Shown: positions 26,972-34,801 of the stretch, one piece after another | Layout: the number at the start of each line of letters is the position of its first letter | Position numbering within the stretch: the first letter of the stretch is position 1 | Source of the DNA: Flaviaesturariibacter aridisoli | Lineage (GTDB): Bacteria > Bacteroidota > Bacteroidia > Chitinophagales > Chitinophagaceae | Reading direction: 5' to 3' | NCBI RefSeq assembly: GCF_004343705.1 | Contig: NZ_SKFH01000035.1 | Span: forward strand, 1 to 37,539 | DNA: 37,539 nt | Translations under genes and position numbers: made by a program | Notes under the pieces: generated by a model | What the model was told of the DNA's origin: nothing | Database searches by the model: none | The model's input: only the letters and a program-made list of their open reading frames with translations

Positions 26972-28021
26972 TTACACGATCAGCATCGCATCGCCATAGC
27001 TGAAGAAGCGGTACTTATCCTTGATCGCTTTCTTATACGCTTCCATCATCAGGTCATAGCCGGCAAAGGCGCAGGCCATGATGAGCAGGCTCGTTTTGGG
27101 CAGGTGGAAGTTGGTCACCAGCGCATCGGCGATGTTGAATTCGTAGGGCGGGTGGATGAACGTGTTGGTCCAGCCTTCGGAAGGCTTCAGCAGCCGCTGG
27201 GCCGTAAAACTCGACTCGAGGGCACGCATCGTGGTGGTGCCGATGGAGCAGATGCGGCGGTTCGTTTCCTTGGCCTTGTTTACAATTTTGCAGGCCGTAT
27301 CGTCGATGCGGTAGTACTCGGCATCCATCTTGTGCTTGCTCAGGTCTTCCACCTCGATGGGGCGGAAGGTGCCGAGGCCGGTGTGCAGCGTTACTTCGGC
27401 AAAGCGCACGCCTTTGATCTCGCAGCGCTTGATCAGCTCGCGGCTGAAATGCAGGCCCGCGGTGGGGGCGGCAACGGCGCCTTCGTACTTCGCATATACG
27501 GTCTGGTAGCGCTCGCGGTCCTCGTCATCGGGCTTGCGCTTGATGTATTTGGGCAGCGGCGTTTCGCCGTGCTTCTCCAGGATATCGCGGAAGGCGTTGT
27601 CGTCGCCTTCGAAAAGGAACTTGATGGTGCGGCCACGCGAGGTGGTGTTGTCAATCACTTCGGCCACCAGGTCTTCGTCGTCGCCGAAGTAAAGCTTGTT
27701 GCCCACGCGGATCTTGCGGGCGGGGTCAACGATAACGTCCCAGAGACGGTGTTCTTTGTTGAGCTCACGCAGCAGGAAGACCTCGATCTTGGCGCCGGTC
27801 TTTTCCTTGCGGCCGTACATTCTTGCGGGAAATACCTTGGTGTTGTTCACCACAAAGGCATCTTTGTCGTCGAAATAATCCAGGATGTCGCGGAAGTTTC
27901 GGTTTTCGATCTCGCCGGTTTTGCGGTGGATCACCATCATCCGGGAGTCTTCGCGTTTTTTGGAGGGATTCTGCGCGATCAGGTTGAGCGGCAGGTCAAA
28001 CTTGAATTGAGACAGCTTCAT
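26972..28021 (-). CDS. queA: S-adenosylmethionine:tRNA ribosyltransferase-isomerase
   Basis: This 349-residue enzyme transfers and isomerises the ribosyl part of SAM onto 7-aminomethyl-7-deazaguanine at tRNA position 34, giving epoxyqueuosine. Characteristic pieces are the N-terminus [56 protein letters not shown] and [13 protein letters not shown]. Length is typical. No other queuosine gene is in the window. The gene is preceded by about 125 nt of GC-rich, foldable leader (see 28022-28157). Confidence 0.96.
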   Translation of the reverse strand: MKLSQFKFDLPLNLIAQNPSKKREDSRMMVIHRKTGEIENRNFRDILDYFDDKDAFVVNNTKVFPARMYGRKEKTGAKIEVFLLRELNKEHRLWDVIVDPARKIRVGNKLYFGDDEDLVAEVIDNTTSRGRTIKFLFEGDDNAFRDILEKHGETPLPKYIKRKPDDEDRERYQTVYAKYEGAVAAPTAGLHFSRELIKRCEIKGVRFAEVTLHTGLGTFRPIEVEDLSKHKMDAEYYRIDDTACKIVNKAKETNRRICSIGTTTMRALESSFTAQRLLKPSEGWTNTFIHPPYEFNIADALVTNFHLPKTSLLIMACAFAGYDLMMEAYKKAIKDKYRFFSYGDAMLIV

Positions 28022-28157
28022 GGAGTATACTTCAGATTTTTGGCCGCGAGCCGAAAACGGGGCAAGGAGGTGCGCCAGGGGCGCCCGTGCAGAAGTACCT
28101 CCCAGTCCCCGGTCTTACGGCACCGGGCCTGGATATGCGTTTAAGGCCGCGAAGGTA
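28022..28157 (-). promoter_or_regulatory. Structured 5' leader of queA with upstream -7 box
   Basis: On the minus strand TACCTTCG (28150-28157) is one mismatch from the -7 consensus, giving a leader of about 125 nt. The leader is unusually GC-rich and has nested complementary segments: CCAG..CCCGGT / ACCGGG..CTGG (around 28102-28132), GGAGGT / ACCTCC (around 28067-28102) enclosing GCGCC-CCT-GGCGC. This is what a cis-regulatory RNA looks like, but it does not match the preQ1 or SAM riboswitch consensus I know. An independent small RNA on either strand is also possible. Confidence 0.4.
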
Positions 28158-28205
28158 GGGAATATCGGACAAAGCCGGCCCCGTAAAATGCAGGCGGCGG
28201 GAACG

Positions 28206-29192
28206 TCAGAAGGCCGCCGTCAGTGAGGGCGTTTCATTAAAAGCCTTACGCAGCTTGAATTTCTTTTTGGCGGGCTTCCACGTTACGCCCAGGCCAGAGC
28301 CGTATTCGTTGTAGGTAACCCCGAACTCCACCTGCTTCTGTCGGATCTTGTGCAGCGACGGGATGCCGACACCCGATACCGCGCCGACCAGCAGGCCGAT
28401 GAATACGTCGGAGGGAAAGTGCGCCAGCGCCTTCACACGGGCATATCCTACAAACAAGGGTGGAAGAGCAGCCAGCCCATAGAGCAGGTACTTTTTCTTC
28501 CCGATCTCGGGGTGGTAGTCTGAATAGACCTTCACGGCGAAGAACGTGGCCGCAGCGGCATTGGCAGCATGCCCGCTGAACATCGAGTTTCGGTTGCCGC
28601 CGCGCAGGCGCTCCCCTTCTTCGAAATTGTCGTAGTAGGCGATGGGGCGCAGGCGATTCTGGAAGGACGGCCCCAGGGGGCTGTAATTATACACCGTAAA
28701 TGTGACGGCCTGTGCCTCGTAAAACATCAGGGCCACTTTCCAGCCGTCTTTGCGTACGTTCTTATCGAGGAAGATGCTGAGCGATGCCGCCACGGTTGCC
28801 GGCAGGCCGATGTCGGAGATCTTGAACCACTGGTCGCGCTGGTTCGGATTCTGTTCGACCGCCCAGCGGTCGAGCGGGCTCAGGATGTCGGAACGGATGG
28901 CGGCGACTTCCGCCGGCGACAGGTCTTTTTTGGCGTGCAGGATGGTCGGTATGGCGAGGAAGTTGCCGACGGTCATGGCCGCACTGAGCGGCATCGTCAC
29001 CCAGGGATTCACCTTGTACACGATCTGCTTTACCTGGCGGCTTTGCGGATCCTTGGCGGCGCCCTCCGGCGACACGCGCACCACGGTGTCGACGTGTTCC
29101 TTGTGCTGTGCCCGCAACACGGAAGGCAGGAAAAGGAGGAAAATGAGAAGCCGGGACAGGCCTGGGGGATGTAAGCGCCGTACAAAATTCAT
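28206..29192 (-). CDS. PAP2-superfamily membrane phosphatase-like protein
   Basis: This 328-residue protein has a signal peptide or first membrane segment (about 11-28) and several further hydrophobic helices. Two of the three PAP2 phosphatase motifs are clear: SGH at 206-208 (NSMFSGHAANAAA) and ARVKALAHFPSD at 251-262 with R252, H258 and D262. The first motif (KxxxxxxRP) survives only as RLRP (180-183); the usual lysine position is proline. Family members remove phosphate from lipids such as undecaprenyl-pyrophosphate or phosphatidate in the membrane or periplasm. Start at 29192 is set by the hydrophobic N-terminus. The gene stands alone on its strand, downstream of the ABC operon. Confidence 0.85.
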   Translation of the reverse strand: MNFVRRLHPPGLSRLLIFLLFLPSVLRAQHKEHVDTVVRVSPEGAAKDPQSRQVKQIVYKVNPWVTMPLSAAMTVGNFLAIPTILHAKKDLSPAEVAAIRSDILSPLDRWAVEQNPNQRDQWFKISDIGLPATVAASLSIFLDKNVRKDGWKVALMFYEAQAVTFTVYNYSPLGPSFQNRLRPIAYYDNFEEGERLRGGNRNSMFSGHAANAAAATFFAVKVYSDYHPEIGKKKYLLYGLAALPPLFVGYARVKALAHFPSDVFIGLLVGAVSGVGIPSLHKIRQKQVEFGVTYNEYGSGLGVTWKPAKKKFKLRKAFNETPSLTAAF

Positions 29193-29236
29193 ACGCCGGG
29201 CACTAAAAAAGCCGTGCCACGAAGGGAATGTAAGGC

Positions 29237-29257
29237 GTCGGATGCCTGATGCCGGAT
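29237..29257. repeat. Heptanucleotide repeat, ATCAGGC family
   Basis: GTCGGAT, GCCTGAT and GCCGGAT follow at 7-bp spacing. On the minus strand they read ATCCGGC, ATCAGGC and ATCCGAC, close to the heptads flanking sucA. Confidence 0.6.
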
Positions 29258-29316
29258 AACCATGGATTTGCCGGGCGGATGGATTGCTATTCCGAAGAAA
29301 CAACCGGCACCCGCGA

Positions 29317-30984
29317 TCAAATCTCCGCGATCCTGCCGGGGATCGCTGCCAGCAATTCCCTGGTGTATGACTCTTTCGGGTGGAGGTACACATCGTCGGC
29401 GGTGCCGAGCTCTACAATACGACCGGCCTGCATCACGGCGATCCGGTCGCTCATATAGCGCACCACCGACAGGTCGTGGGAGATGAACAGGAGGGTGAGC
29501 CCGAGCTCGCGTCGCAGGTCGTTGAGCAGGTTGAGCACCTGCGCCTGCACGCTCACGTCGAGGGCCGACACCGATTCGTCGCACACCAGCAGCGACGGGT
29601 TGAGCGTGAGGGCGCGGGCGATGACGATGCGCTGGCGCTGTCCGCCCGAGAAAGCGTGCGGGTGCCGGGAGGCGGCGCTCTCGGGCAGTCCCACCAGGTC
29701 GAGCAGTGCCCGCGCGCGCTTCCGGCGCTGCGCCAGGCCCATGCCGAGGCGCAGGGCCAGCGGCTCCTCGAGGGCTTCGCCTACGGTCAGTTTTGGATTA
29801 AGGGCCGAATAAGGATCCTGGAATACGAGCTGCACATCGCGGCGGAAGTCCGCCACCTCGGCCCGCGACAGGTGTTGCAGGTCGCGGTCGCCCACGCGCA
29901 CGGTGCCCGAAGCCGGTGTCACCAGGCGCAGCAGCGTTCGGCCCAGCGTCGATTTACCACAACCAGATTCACCCACAAGTCCCAGCACTTCGCCCTTAAA
30001 AATGTCGAGGCTCACAGCGTCCACAGCTGTAAAGCTTTTTACTGTTTTGCCCCACAGGTTGGTCTGCACCGGGAAGCGGACGACCAGGTCGCGGATTTCA
30101 ACGGCTTTCCCGGTGCCGGGCTCGGGGAGGGGCTGTGTGGGCGCTGCGGCAGTGCCGCCCCCCAGGAAGTCGGCCACCACGGGCAGGCGTTTCCCGCGCG
30201 GGTGCAGGGCGGGGCGGCAGGCCAGCAGGGCCTTTGTATAGGGATGGTCGGGACGAGCCAGCCGTTCGGCCGTGGGCCCCGTCTCCAGCAGGGAACCCTG
30301 GTAAAGTACCGCCACGCGGTCGGCGATCTCTGCCACCACGCCGAGGTCGTGGGTAATGAACAGGACGGTCATTCCCAACTCCTGCTGCAGGTCGCGGATA
30401 AGGGCCAGGATGGAGCGCTGCACAGTGACGTCGAGGGCGGTCGTGGGCTCGTCGCAAATGAGCAACGCCGGCCGGCAGCAAAGAGCGATGGCGATCATCA
30501 CGCGCTGCTTTTGCCCGCCGCTGAGCTGGTGTGGGTAGCGGCCGAGCATCGCCTCCGGGTCGGGGAGGCGCACCTTGCCCAGCCATCCCAGGGCGGCGCG
30601 GCGCGCTTCAGCGCGCGACAGCTTCTGGTGTTTTTGCAACACCTCTATCAGCTGGCGGCCGCAGGTAAGTACAGGGTTGAGCGCCGTCATCGGCTCCTGG
30701 AAGATCATCGCGATGCGGTTGCCGCGCAGTGCTTCAAGGCGTTTGGGCGCCAGTTGCAGCAGGTCGACGGGCCCGGAATCGTCTGTAAATTCCAATGCGC
30801 CCGACACGCGCGCGGCCGTTGGCAGCAGGCGCAGCAGCGACAGGGCCGTGACCGACTTTCCGGAACCCGATTCGCCCACGAGGGCCAGCAGCTCACCGCG
30901 GCGCAGCTCCAGCGACAGCGGCTCGAGCACGGTGCGGTCGCCGAAGGCTACCGACAGGTTCCGTATGGCCAGCAGCACGCTCAT
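29317..30984 (-). CDS. ABC transporter, fused double ATPase (Dpp/Opp/GsiA type)
   Basis: This 555-residue cytoplasmic protein is a head-to-tail fusion of two peptide-type ABC ATPases, like DppD plus DppF. First domain: Walker A GESGSGKS (37-44), signature LSGGQKQ (154-160), Walker B LLICDEP (174-180), H-loop THD near 211. Second domain: Walker A GESGCGKS (338-345), signature FSGGQRQ (445-451), Walker B LLVCDES (465-471), H-loop SHD. Each domain ends with the C-terminal segment seen in oligopeptide/nickel ATPases ([34 protein letters not shown]). Permease and binding-protein genes are not adjacent, so its partners must lie elsewhere. Its ATG overlaps the stop of the preceding lipoprotein gene by one base (TGATG). 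Confidence 0.93.
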   Translation of the reverse strand: MSVLLAIRNLSVAFGDRTVLEPLSLELRRGELLALVGESGSGKSVTALSLLRLLPTAARVSGALEFTDDSGPVDLLQLAPKRLEALRGNRIAMIFQEPMTALNPVLTCGRQLIEVLQKHQKLSRAEARRAALGWLGKVRLPDPEAMLGRYPHQLSGGQKQRVMIAIALCCRPALLICDEPTTALDVTVQRSILALIRDLQQELGMTVLFITHDLGVVAEIADRVAVLYQGSLLETGPTAERLARPDHPYTKALLACRPALHPRGKRLPVVADFLGGGTAAAPTQPLPEPGTGKAVEIRDLVVRFPVQTNLWGKTVKSFTAVDAVSLDIFKGEVLGLVGESGCGKSTLGRTLLRLVTPASGTVRVGDRDLQHLSRAEVADFRRDVQLVFQDPYSALNPKLTVGEALEEPLALRLGMGLAQRRKRARALLDLVGLPESAASRHPHAFSGGQRQRIVIARALTLNPSLLVCDESVSALDVSVQAQVLNLLNDLRRELGLTLLFISHDLSVVRYMSDRIAVMQAGRIVELGTADDVYLHPKESYTRELLAAIPGRIAEI

Positions 30985-31391
30985 CAGGGTTGGCTGCAGG
31001 CGGCCGTCTGAACGCGGATGGCGAGCTTTTTCGGGGGGGTGGGGTAATAGGCGAGGCAAACGGCGCAGTTCTGCACGGAGCTGCTGTCAATGGTAAAATA
31101 AAACGCATCGCCTTGCCGGATGCCGGCGGGAAACGTGCAGGGGCTTCCCAGGCCGAACACGTTGCGGTAGGAAATGCCGGTTTGCTCATCGCGCCAGCTG
31201 CTTTCCACCAGCGCCGTATCGATTGCGCCTTCCAGCACGCTGACAGTGTAATTCATGCATAGGCCCTTTACCTCGAGACGGCCTTTGTAGCAGCCCACGG
31301 CGGGCTTTGGACTGTTCTTTTTACAACCGCCCTGCACCGATACGGCGGCGAGAACCAGGAGGCAAAGGGTAGCAAGCTTCATGAACTTCAT
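30984..31391 (-). CDS. Small cysteine-rich lipoprotein, unknown function
   Basis: This 135-residue protein starts MKFMKLATLCLLVLAAVSVQGGCKKN, a lipoprotein signal with the lipidated cysteine at 23. The mature part has six further cysteines (GCYKG, LCMNY, PCTFP, NCAVC, AACSQ), likely forming disulfides in the periplasm, and a beta-rich pattern. No family was recognised. It is translationally coupled to the double-ATPase gene. A start three codons later (31382) is possible. A 5-bp inverted repeat TGCAA-ACG-TTGCA lies at 31422-31434 upstream. Confidence 0.65.
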   Translation of the reverse strand: MKFMKLATLCLLVLAAVSVQGGCKKNSPKPAVGCYKGRLEVKGLCMNYTVSVLEGAIDTALVESSWRDEQTGISYRNVFGLGSPCTFPAGIRQGDAFYFTIDSSSVQNCAVCLAYYPTPPKKLAIRVQTAACSQP

Positions 31392-31442
31392 CGGTTTTTA
31401 TGCGGCTGACAGGACCGCTGTTGCAAACGTTGCACGGCGCCG

Positions 31443-32213
31443 TCAGAAACGCAGGTGGCGCACCGTGAGGCCGTCGTTGGCGAGTTGCTTCAGTGAGTCG
31501 ATGCCGATTTTAATGTGGCGCTCCACGAACTGCTCGGTCACCTTGCGATCGCTTTCTTCGGTCTTGACGCCGTCGGGGGTCATCGGCGAATCGCTCACCA
31601 GCAGCAGGGCGCCGGTCGGGATCTTGTTGTAAAAGCCAACCGAGAAGATCGTCGCCGTTTCCATATCCACTGCGTAGGCGCGCACTTTCTGCAGGTATTC
31701 CTTGAACTGCTCGTCGTGCTCCCACACGCGGCGGTTGGTGGTGTATACGGTGCCGGTCCAGTAATCCACACCGTTGTCGCGGATGGTGGTGGAAATGGCT
31801 TTTTGCAGGGCGAAGGCCGGCAGGGCGGGCACTTCAGGCGGGAAGTAGTCGTTGGACGTACCCTCGCCGCGGATCGCTGCGATGGGCAGGATGAGGTCGC
31901 CGAGCTTATTGCGTTTTTTCAGGCCGCCGCATTTGCCGAGGAAGAGCACGGCCTTGGGCTCGATGGCCGTCAGCAGGTCCATCACGGTGGCTGCCGTGGG
32001 CGATCCCATGCCGAAGTTGATGATGGTGATGTTGTCGGCCGTAGCGCACTGCATCGGCTTGTCGTTGCCTACCACTTCCACCCCGTTCCACTCGGCGAAC
32101 AGGCGCACGTAGTTGAAAAAGTTGGTCAGGAGGATGTATTCGCCAAAGTAGCTGAGGGGCTGGCCGGTGTAGCGCGGAAGCCAGTTCTTGACGATTTCTT
32201 CTTTTGTCTTCAT
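31443..32213 (-). CDS. amn: AMP nucleosidase (short Bacteroidota form)
   Basis: This 256-residue enzyme splits AMP into adenine and ribose 5-phosphate. It has the phosphorylase/nucleosidase fold signatures NFGMGSPTAATVMDLL (66-81), LFLGKCGGL (90-98), AVDMETATIFSVGF (181-194) and LLVSDSP (204-210). E. coli Amn is about 480 residues with an extra N-terminal domain; this short form lacks it and is the type I know from Bacteroidota. Start at 32213 gives the family N-terminus MKTKEEIVKNWLPRYTG; a much longer in-frame ORF runs antisense through the neighbouring nuclease gene and is rejected. A perfect -7 box ends 3 nt before the ATG. Confidence 0.93.
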   Translation of the reverse strand: MKTKEEIVKNWLPRYTGQPLSYFGEYILLTNFFNYVRLFAEWNGVEVVGNDKPMQCATADNITIINFGMGSPTAATVMDLLTAIEPKAVLFLGKCGGLKKRNKLGDLILPIAAIRGEGTSNDYFPPEVPALPAFALQKAISTTIRDNGVDYWTGTVYTTNRRVWEHDEQFKEYLQKVRAYAVDMETATIFSVGFYNKIPTGALLLVSDSPMTPDGVKTEESDRKVTEQFVERHIKIGIDSLKQLANDGLTVRHLRF

Positions 32214-32216
32214 GCA

Positions 32217-32239
32217 CAAATATAAATCAATTAGGTTTG
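32217..32239. promoter_or_regulatory. Overlapping divergent promoters of amn and the HsdR_N gene
   Basis: On the minus strand TATATTTG (32217-32224) ends 3 nt before the amn ATG. On the plus strand TAGGTTTG (32232-32239) ends 4 nt before the ATG at 32244. Both are perfect TAnnTTTG matches, 7 bp apart, in a gap of only 30 bp. Each -33 region would lie inside the other gene, and both mRNAs would be leaderless. Confidence 0.65.
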
Positions 32240-32243
32240 ACCC

Positions 32244-32690
32244 ATGATCGCCGTGTCGTACCCGGAGCCGCAATTCCGCTACAAAGAGGAAGGCGGCCGG
32301 CGTTACATCTTCGACGCGCTGCGCCGCCTCTGGCTCGTGCTGACTCCCGAAGAATGGGTACGCCAAAACTTCCTGCAGTACCTGCAACAGGTGCTCCACT
32401 ACCCGGCGCCACTTATCGCGGTGGAAAAAGAGATCCGCCTCAACGACCTCAAAAAGCGTTTCGACATCCTCGTTTACGATGAGCGTCATCAGCCCTGGCT
32501 GCTGGTGGAATGCAAGGCACCCGAAGTGGCGCTGGCCCCGGCGGTGCTGGAGCAGGCGCTCCGCTACAACCTGTCGGTGCCCGTGGCCTACCTGGTGATC
32601 ACCAACGGGGCGCACACGATGGCCTGGCAGAAAGGACCGGGCACCCTCAGCGAACTGGAGGCACTGCCGCACTGGTCGCCTGCCGGTTGA
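32244..32690 (+). CDS. Stand-alone HsdR_N-type PD-(D/E)xK nuclease domain protein
   Basis: This 148-residue protein consists only of a domain like the N-terminus of type I restriction R subunits. The nuclease core is complete: RFDILVYD (D74), LLVECKAP (E89-C90-K91) and the QxxxY motif (Q104, Y108 in LEQALRYN). An N-terminal helix TPEEWVRQNFLQYL matches the family. No helicase, specificity or methylase genes are nearby, so it is not a restriction system by itself. Such small proteins are, to my knowledge, widespread in Bacteroidota with no established role. It is divergent from amn and shares the 30-bp promoter region. Confidence 0.85.
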   Translation: MIAVSYPEPQFRYKEEGGRRYIFDALRRLWLVLTPEEWVRQNFLQYLQQVLHYPAPLIAVEKEIRLNDLKKRFDILVYDERHQPWLLVECKAPEVALAPAVLEQALRYNLSVPVAYLVITNGAHTMAWQKGPGTLSELEALPHWSPAG

Positions 32691-32763
32691 CCGCCCACAC
32701 GAAACCGGCCCCGCTTTCAAAGCCGGTGATCCTGTACCGCTTCTGCCCGAGTGGCAGCAGGTC

Positions 32764-33306
32764 CTACGCGTGTTCCATGAGGTCTGCCTTGGGGCCGGCG
32801 CCAGGTTGGCTGCGCACCCGTTGTCCCGCAGGCGCCGAGGCCGGTTCTTCCCGCGGCCCGGTAAGCACCGAAAAGTAGCGTCCATAAAATTCCTGCAGCA
32901 GCGACTCGAGCTGCATCCACAGCACTCGGTCGGCCGGCGGCACCAGCAGCGAGCGCTCCGATACGAGGTTGAAGCTCCGGGTAATATGGTAGCGCAGGAG
33001 GCGGTCGTCGGAAAGATGGTCGCTGCTGTTGCAAACCTTCACCTTGTTGAGCAGGGCCTCCAGCTCACGACGCTCCACGCGGGGATCGATGGGCCGGCCG
33101 TTTTCGAATTGCCGCTCCAGCTCCAGCAGGCGCCGCATCAGCCGGTCGGCTGATTCGCCGCCGCGGCGGTCGGCCACGCAGGATCGGTACAGCTGCACAA
33201 ACAGGTACAGAACGAGGGCCAGCAGGAGCAAGTGCGGCACAGCCAGCAGCAGCGGTCCACCGGGCCGCAGCACCGGGCGAAAAGCGGTGGCAACATTCGA
33301 TTCCAT
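32764..33306 (-). CDS. Hypothetical protein with one membrane helix
   Basis: This 180-residue protein has one strong transmembrane segment at about 18-43 (LLLAVPHLLLLALVLYLFVQ), then a charged, helical soluble part (DRLMRRLLELERQFENGRPI, VERRELEALLNKVKV) and a low-complexity C-terminus rich in Pro, Ala and Gly. No domain was recognised. Start at 33306 is the first Met before the membrane helix (MESNVATAF); no clear promoter box was seen. A 6-bp inverted repeat ACCGGC / GCCGGT (32704-32727) sits in the convergent gap downstream but lacks a T tract. Confidence 0.6.
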   Translation of the reverse strand: MESNVATAFRPVLRPGGPLLLAVPHLLLLALVLYLFVQLYRSCVADRRGGESADRLMRRLLELERQFENGRPIDPRVERRELEALLNKVKVCNSSDHLSDDRLLRYHITRSFNLVSERSLLVPPADRVLWMQLESLLQEFYGRYFSVLTGPREEPASAPAGQRVRSQPGAGPKADLMEHA

Positions 33307-33572
33307 CTTCCATTTTTTATACTGCAGCGGCTGCAGCGCACACAAGGATGGCCCGGTCCGCGTCAGGCGTTCCCGGGCCGTTTCTTTCCGGTAGAATAGT
33401 AAGATAAGAGCCCCTGCTGCGGTGGCAACAGGAAGCAAACGGTGCCGGGATGCAGGTGGTGGCAGGATAGGGAGGTCGTGTAATTGCCCGAAAAATGGTG
33501 CCGGTTCCTGCGCCTGTCGGGAATGGGAGTATCCCGTACGGCCCGCCGGGACGCCGGTTCGTAAACCGGGTC
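33307..33572. other. 266-bp intergenic stretch
   Basis: No convincing gene is seen. A hairpin CCGGTT-CGTA-AACCGG (33554-33569) lies 3 nt after the stop of the fatty-acid-hydroxylase family gene and could be a weak terminator on the minus strand, but no T tract follows. Confidence 0.4.
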
Positions 33573-34385
33573 TTAATCGGTCTCGTTGGGGTCGGGGCGG
33601 CTCGTTTTTCCCGCGATCTTCCGGCCGAAGAGCTCCCGGTACAGCGGGCTTTCGGTGCCCTTCCATTTGTCCCAGAACGTGAAATAGAGACCGTAGTTGT
33701 ACCGGAATTGCTTGTGGTGCAGCGAGTGGTGCGTGGCGCCGATGAGCCAGCGGCCGAAAAAACGCCCCAGCGCGCCTTTCGGATAGACCTCGATGTCGAG
33801 GTGGTTGATGACCGAGCTGAAGGTCATGATCGTGAGCTGCGTCAGCACCACGTAGAGGTGCATCGGGAGGAGCAACAGGAGCGCGGGCAGGAAGAGCGCC
33901 TGCAGCACGCCTTCAAGCGGGTGGAACGAGAAGGCCGTCCACGGCGAGGTAATGTTGGAATCGTGGTGCACCTTGTGCAGCAGCCGGAACACGCGCGGGC
34001 GGTGCATCCAGCGGTGCAGCCAGTAATAATAGGTTTCGTGCGCCAGCAGGGCGATGACCAGCGATAGGGGTAGCCACCACAGCGGGTAGTCGTGCACGTC
34101 GAGGTACACCTTCGTATAGCCTTTCTGCCACAGGAGGGCCAGGCCGCTGCCGGCCACCGCGAACAGCGCCGCCGTGATGGTGCTCCAGGTCACTTCGCGG
34201 CGGTATTGCCCGGGTCGGTGGGGCCGCTCGTTGATCTTACGCGGCTGCCAGCGGTATTTTTGCCAGCGGTAGAACACGAGGTGGAACAGCCCGGCGATGA
34301 ACACATAACGCCCGATCACCACAAGAAACACGACCAGCGTGGCCAGCAGGAAATACAGGGGATTGCCGAGGTCGGGTAGCTGCAT
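33573..34385 (-). CDS. Fatty acid hydroxylase / sterol desaturase family enzyme
   Basis: This 270-residue membrane di-iron oxygenase has about four to five membrane helices. The histidine clusters that bind iron are complete: HRWMH (124-128), HKVHH (137-141) and HHSLHH (219-224), with additional H116, H155 and H195. Family members hydroxylate or desaturate fatty acids, sterols, carotenoids or sphingoid bases; in Bacteroidota a role in lipid modification is plausible but not shown. Start at 34385 is chosen: ATG 5 nt after the -7-like TACCTTTA. The longer ORF upstream translates the 21-bp repeat array and is rejected. Confidence 0.87.
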   Translation of the reverse strand: MQLPDLGNPLYFLLATLVVFLVVIGRYVFIAGLFHLVFYRWQKYRWQPRKINERPHRPGQYRREVTWSTITAALFAVAGSGLALLWQKGYTKVYLDVHDYPLWWLPLSLVIALLAHETYYYWLHRWMHRPRVFRLLHKVHHDSNITSPWTAFSFHPLEGVLQALFLPALLLLLPMHLYVVLTQLTIMTFSSVINHLDIEVYPKGALGRFFGRWLIGATHHSLHHKQFRYNYGLYFTFWDKWKGTESPLYRELFGRKIAGKTSRPDPNETD

Positions 34386-34390
34386 GCAGG

Positions 34391-34398
34391 TAAAGGTA
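34391..34398 (-). promoter_or_regulatory. Putative -7 element of the hydroxylase gene
   Basis: TACCTTTA on the minus strand is one mismatch from TAnnTTTG and ends 5 nt before the ATG. Confidence 0.4.
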
Positions 34399-34473
34399 AC
34401 AAGTAGGGGAGGGGAAAGTTTACCGTTTGAAGTTGGAAGTTTCCGGTTCCGCCAAAGGGCCACGTCGTGCGCC

Positions 34474-34767
34474 GGAATGAGCAAAGGACGCAGCGGAATG
34501 ACGGCTCGGTGCAGCGGAATGACCGCGCGGTACAGCGGAACGGCCGGGCGGTACAGCAGAACGACCGGACGGTACAGCGGAACGGCCGGGCGGTACAGCA
34601 GAACGACCGGGCGGTACAGCAGAACGACCGGGCGGTGCAGCGGAATGACCGGGCGGTGCAGCGGAATGACCGCACGGACTGCAGGAATGGCAAAGCCGCG
34701 CACCGGAATGAACCGGCGAACTGCAGGAATGGCAGCCGGAAGCCGTGGAACGGCCGGCGGCGGTGCC
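34474..34767. repeat. 21-bp tandem repeat array, 14 units, no indels
   Basis: Units start at 34474, 34495, 34516 and so on to 34747, each 21 bp, with the head GGAATG or GGAACG/AGAACG and a common core of the type GACCGGGCGGT followed by GCAGC or ACAGC. The eight central units (34495-34662) differ at only a few positions; the outer units are more degenerate. Register is exact through all 14 units. Degenerate heptads (GTTTGAA, GTTGGAA, GTTTCCG, GTTCCGC at 34425-34452) continue in phase on the left. The array lies upstream of the hydroxylase promoter and downstream of a small-protein gene. It has no unique spacers, so it is not CRISPR. Confidence 0.9.
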
Positions 34768-34801
34768 CGGTGCCGGCCCACCCGGAAGGTAGCGGCGGGG
34801 A

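Noticed and set aside
28022-28157. Signal recognition particle RNA, 6S RNA or preQ1 riboswitch upstream of queA
   Set aside because: The SRP domain IV core (GGAA tetraloop with AGCAGCC) and the preQ1-I pattern are absent; only strong general folding is seen, so it is listed as an unassigned structured leader.
32214-32885. A 224-codon N-terminal extension of AMP nucleosidase
   Set aside because: It is antisense to the HsdR_N-type gene; the family N-terminus begins at 32213 right after a perfect -7 box.
34474-34767. CRISPR array
   Set aside because: Units are contiguous without unique spacers, and no cas gene is nearby.
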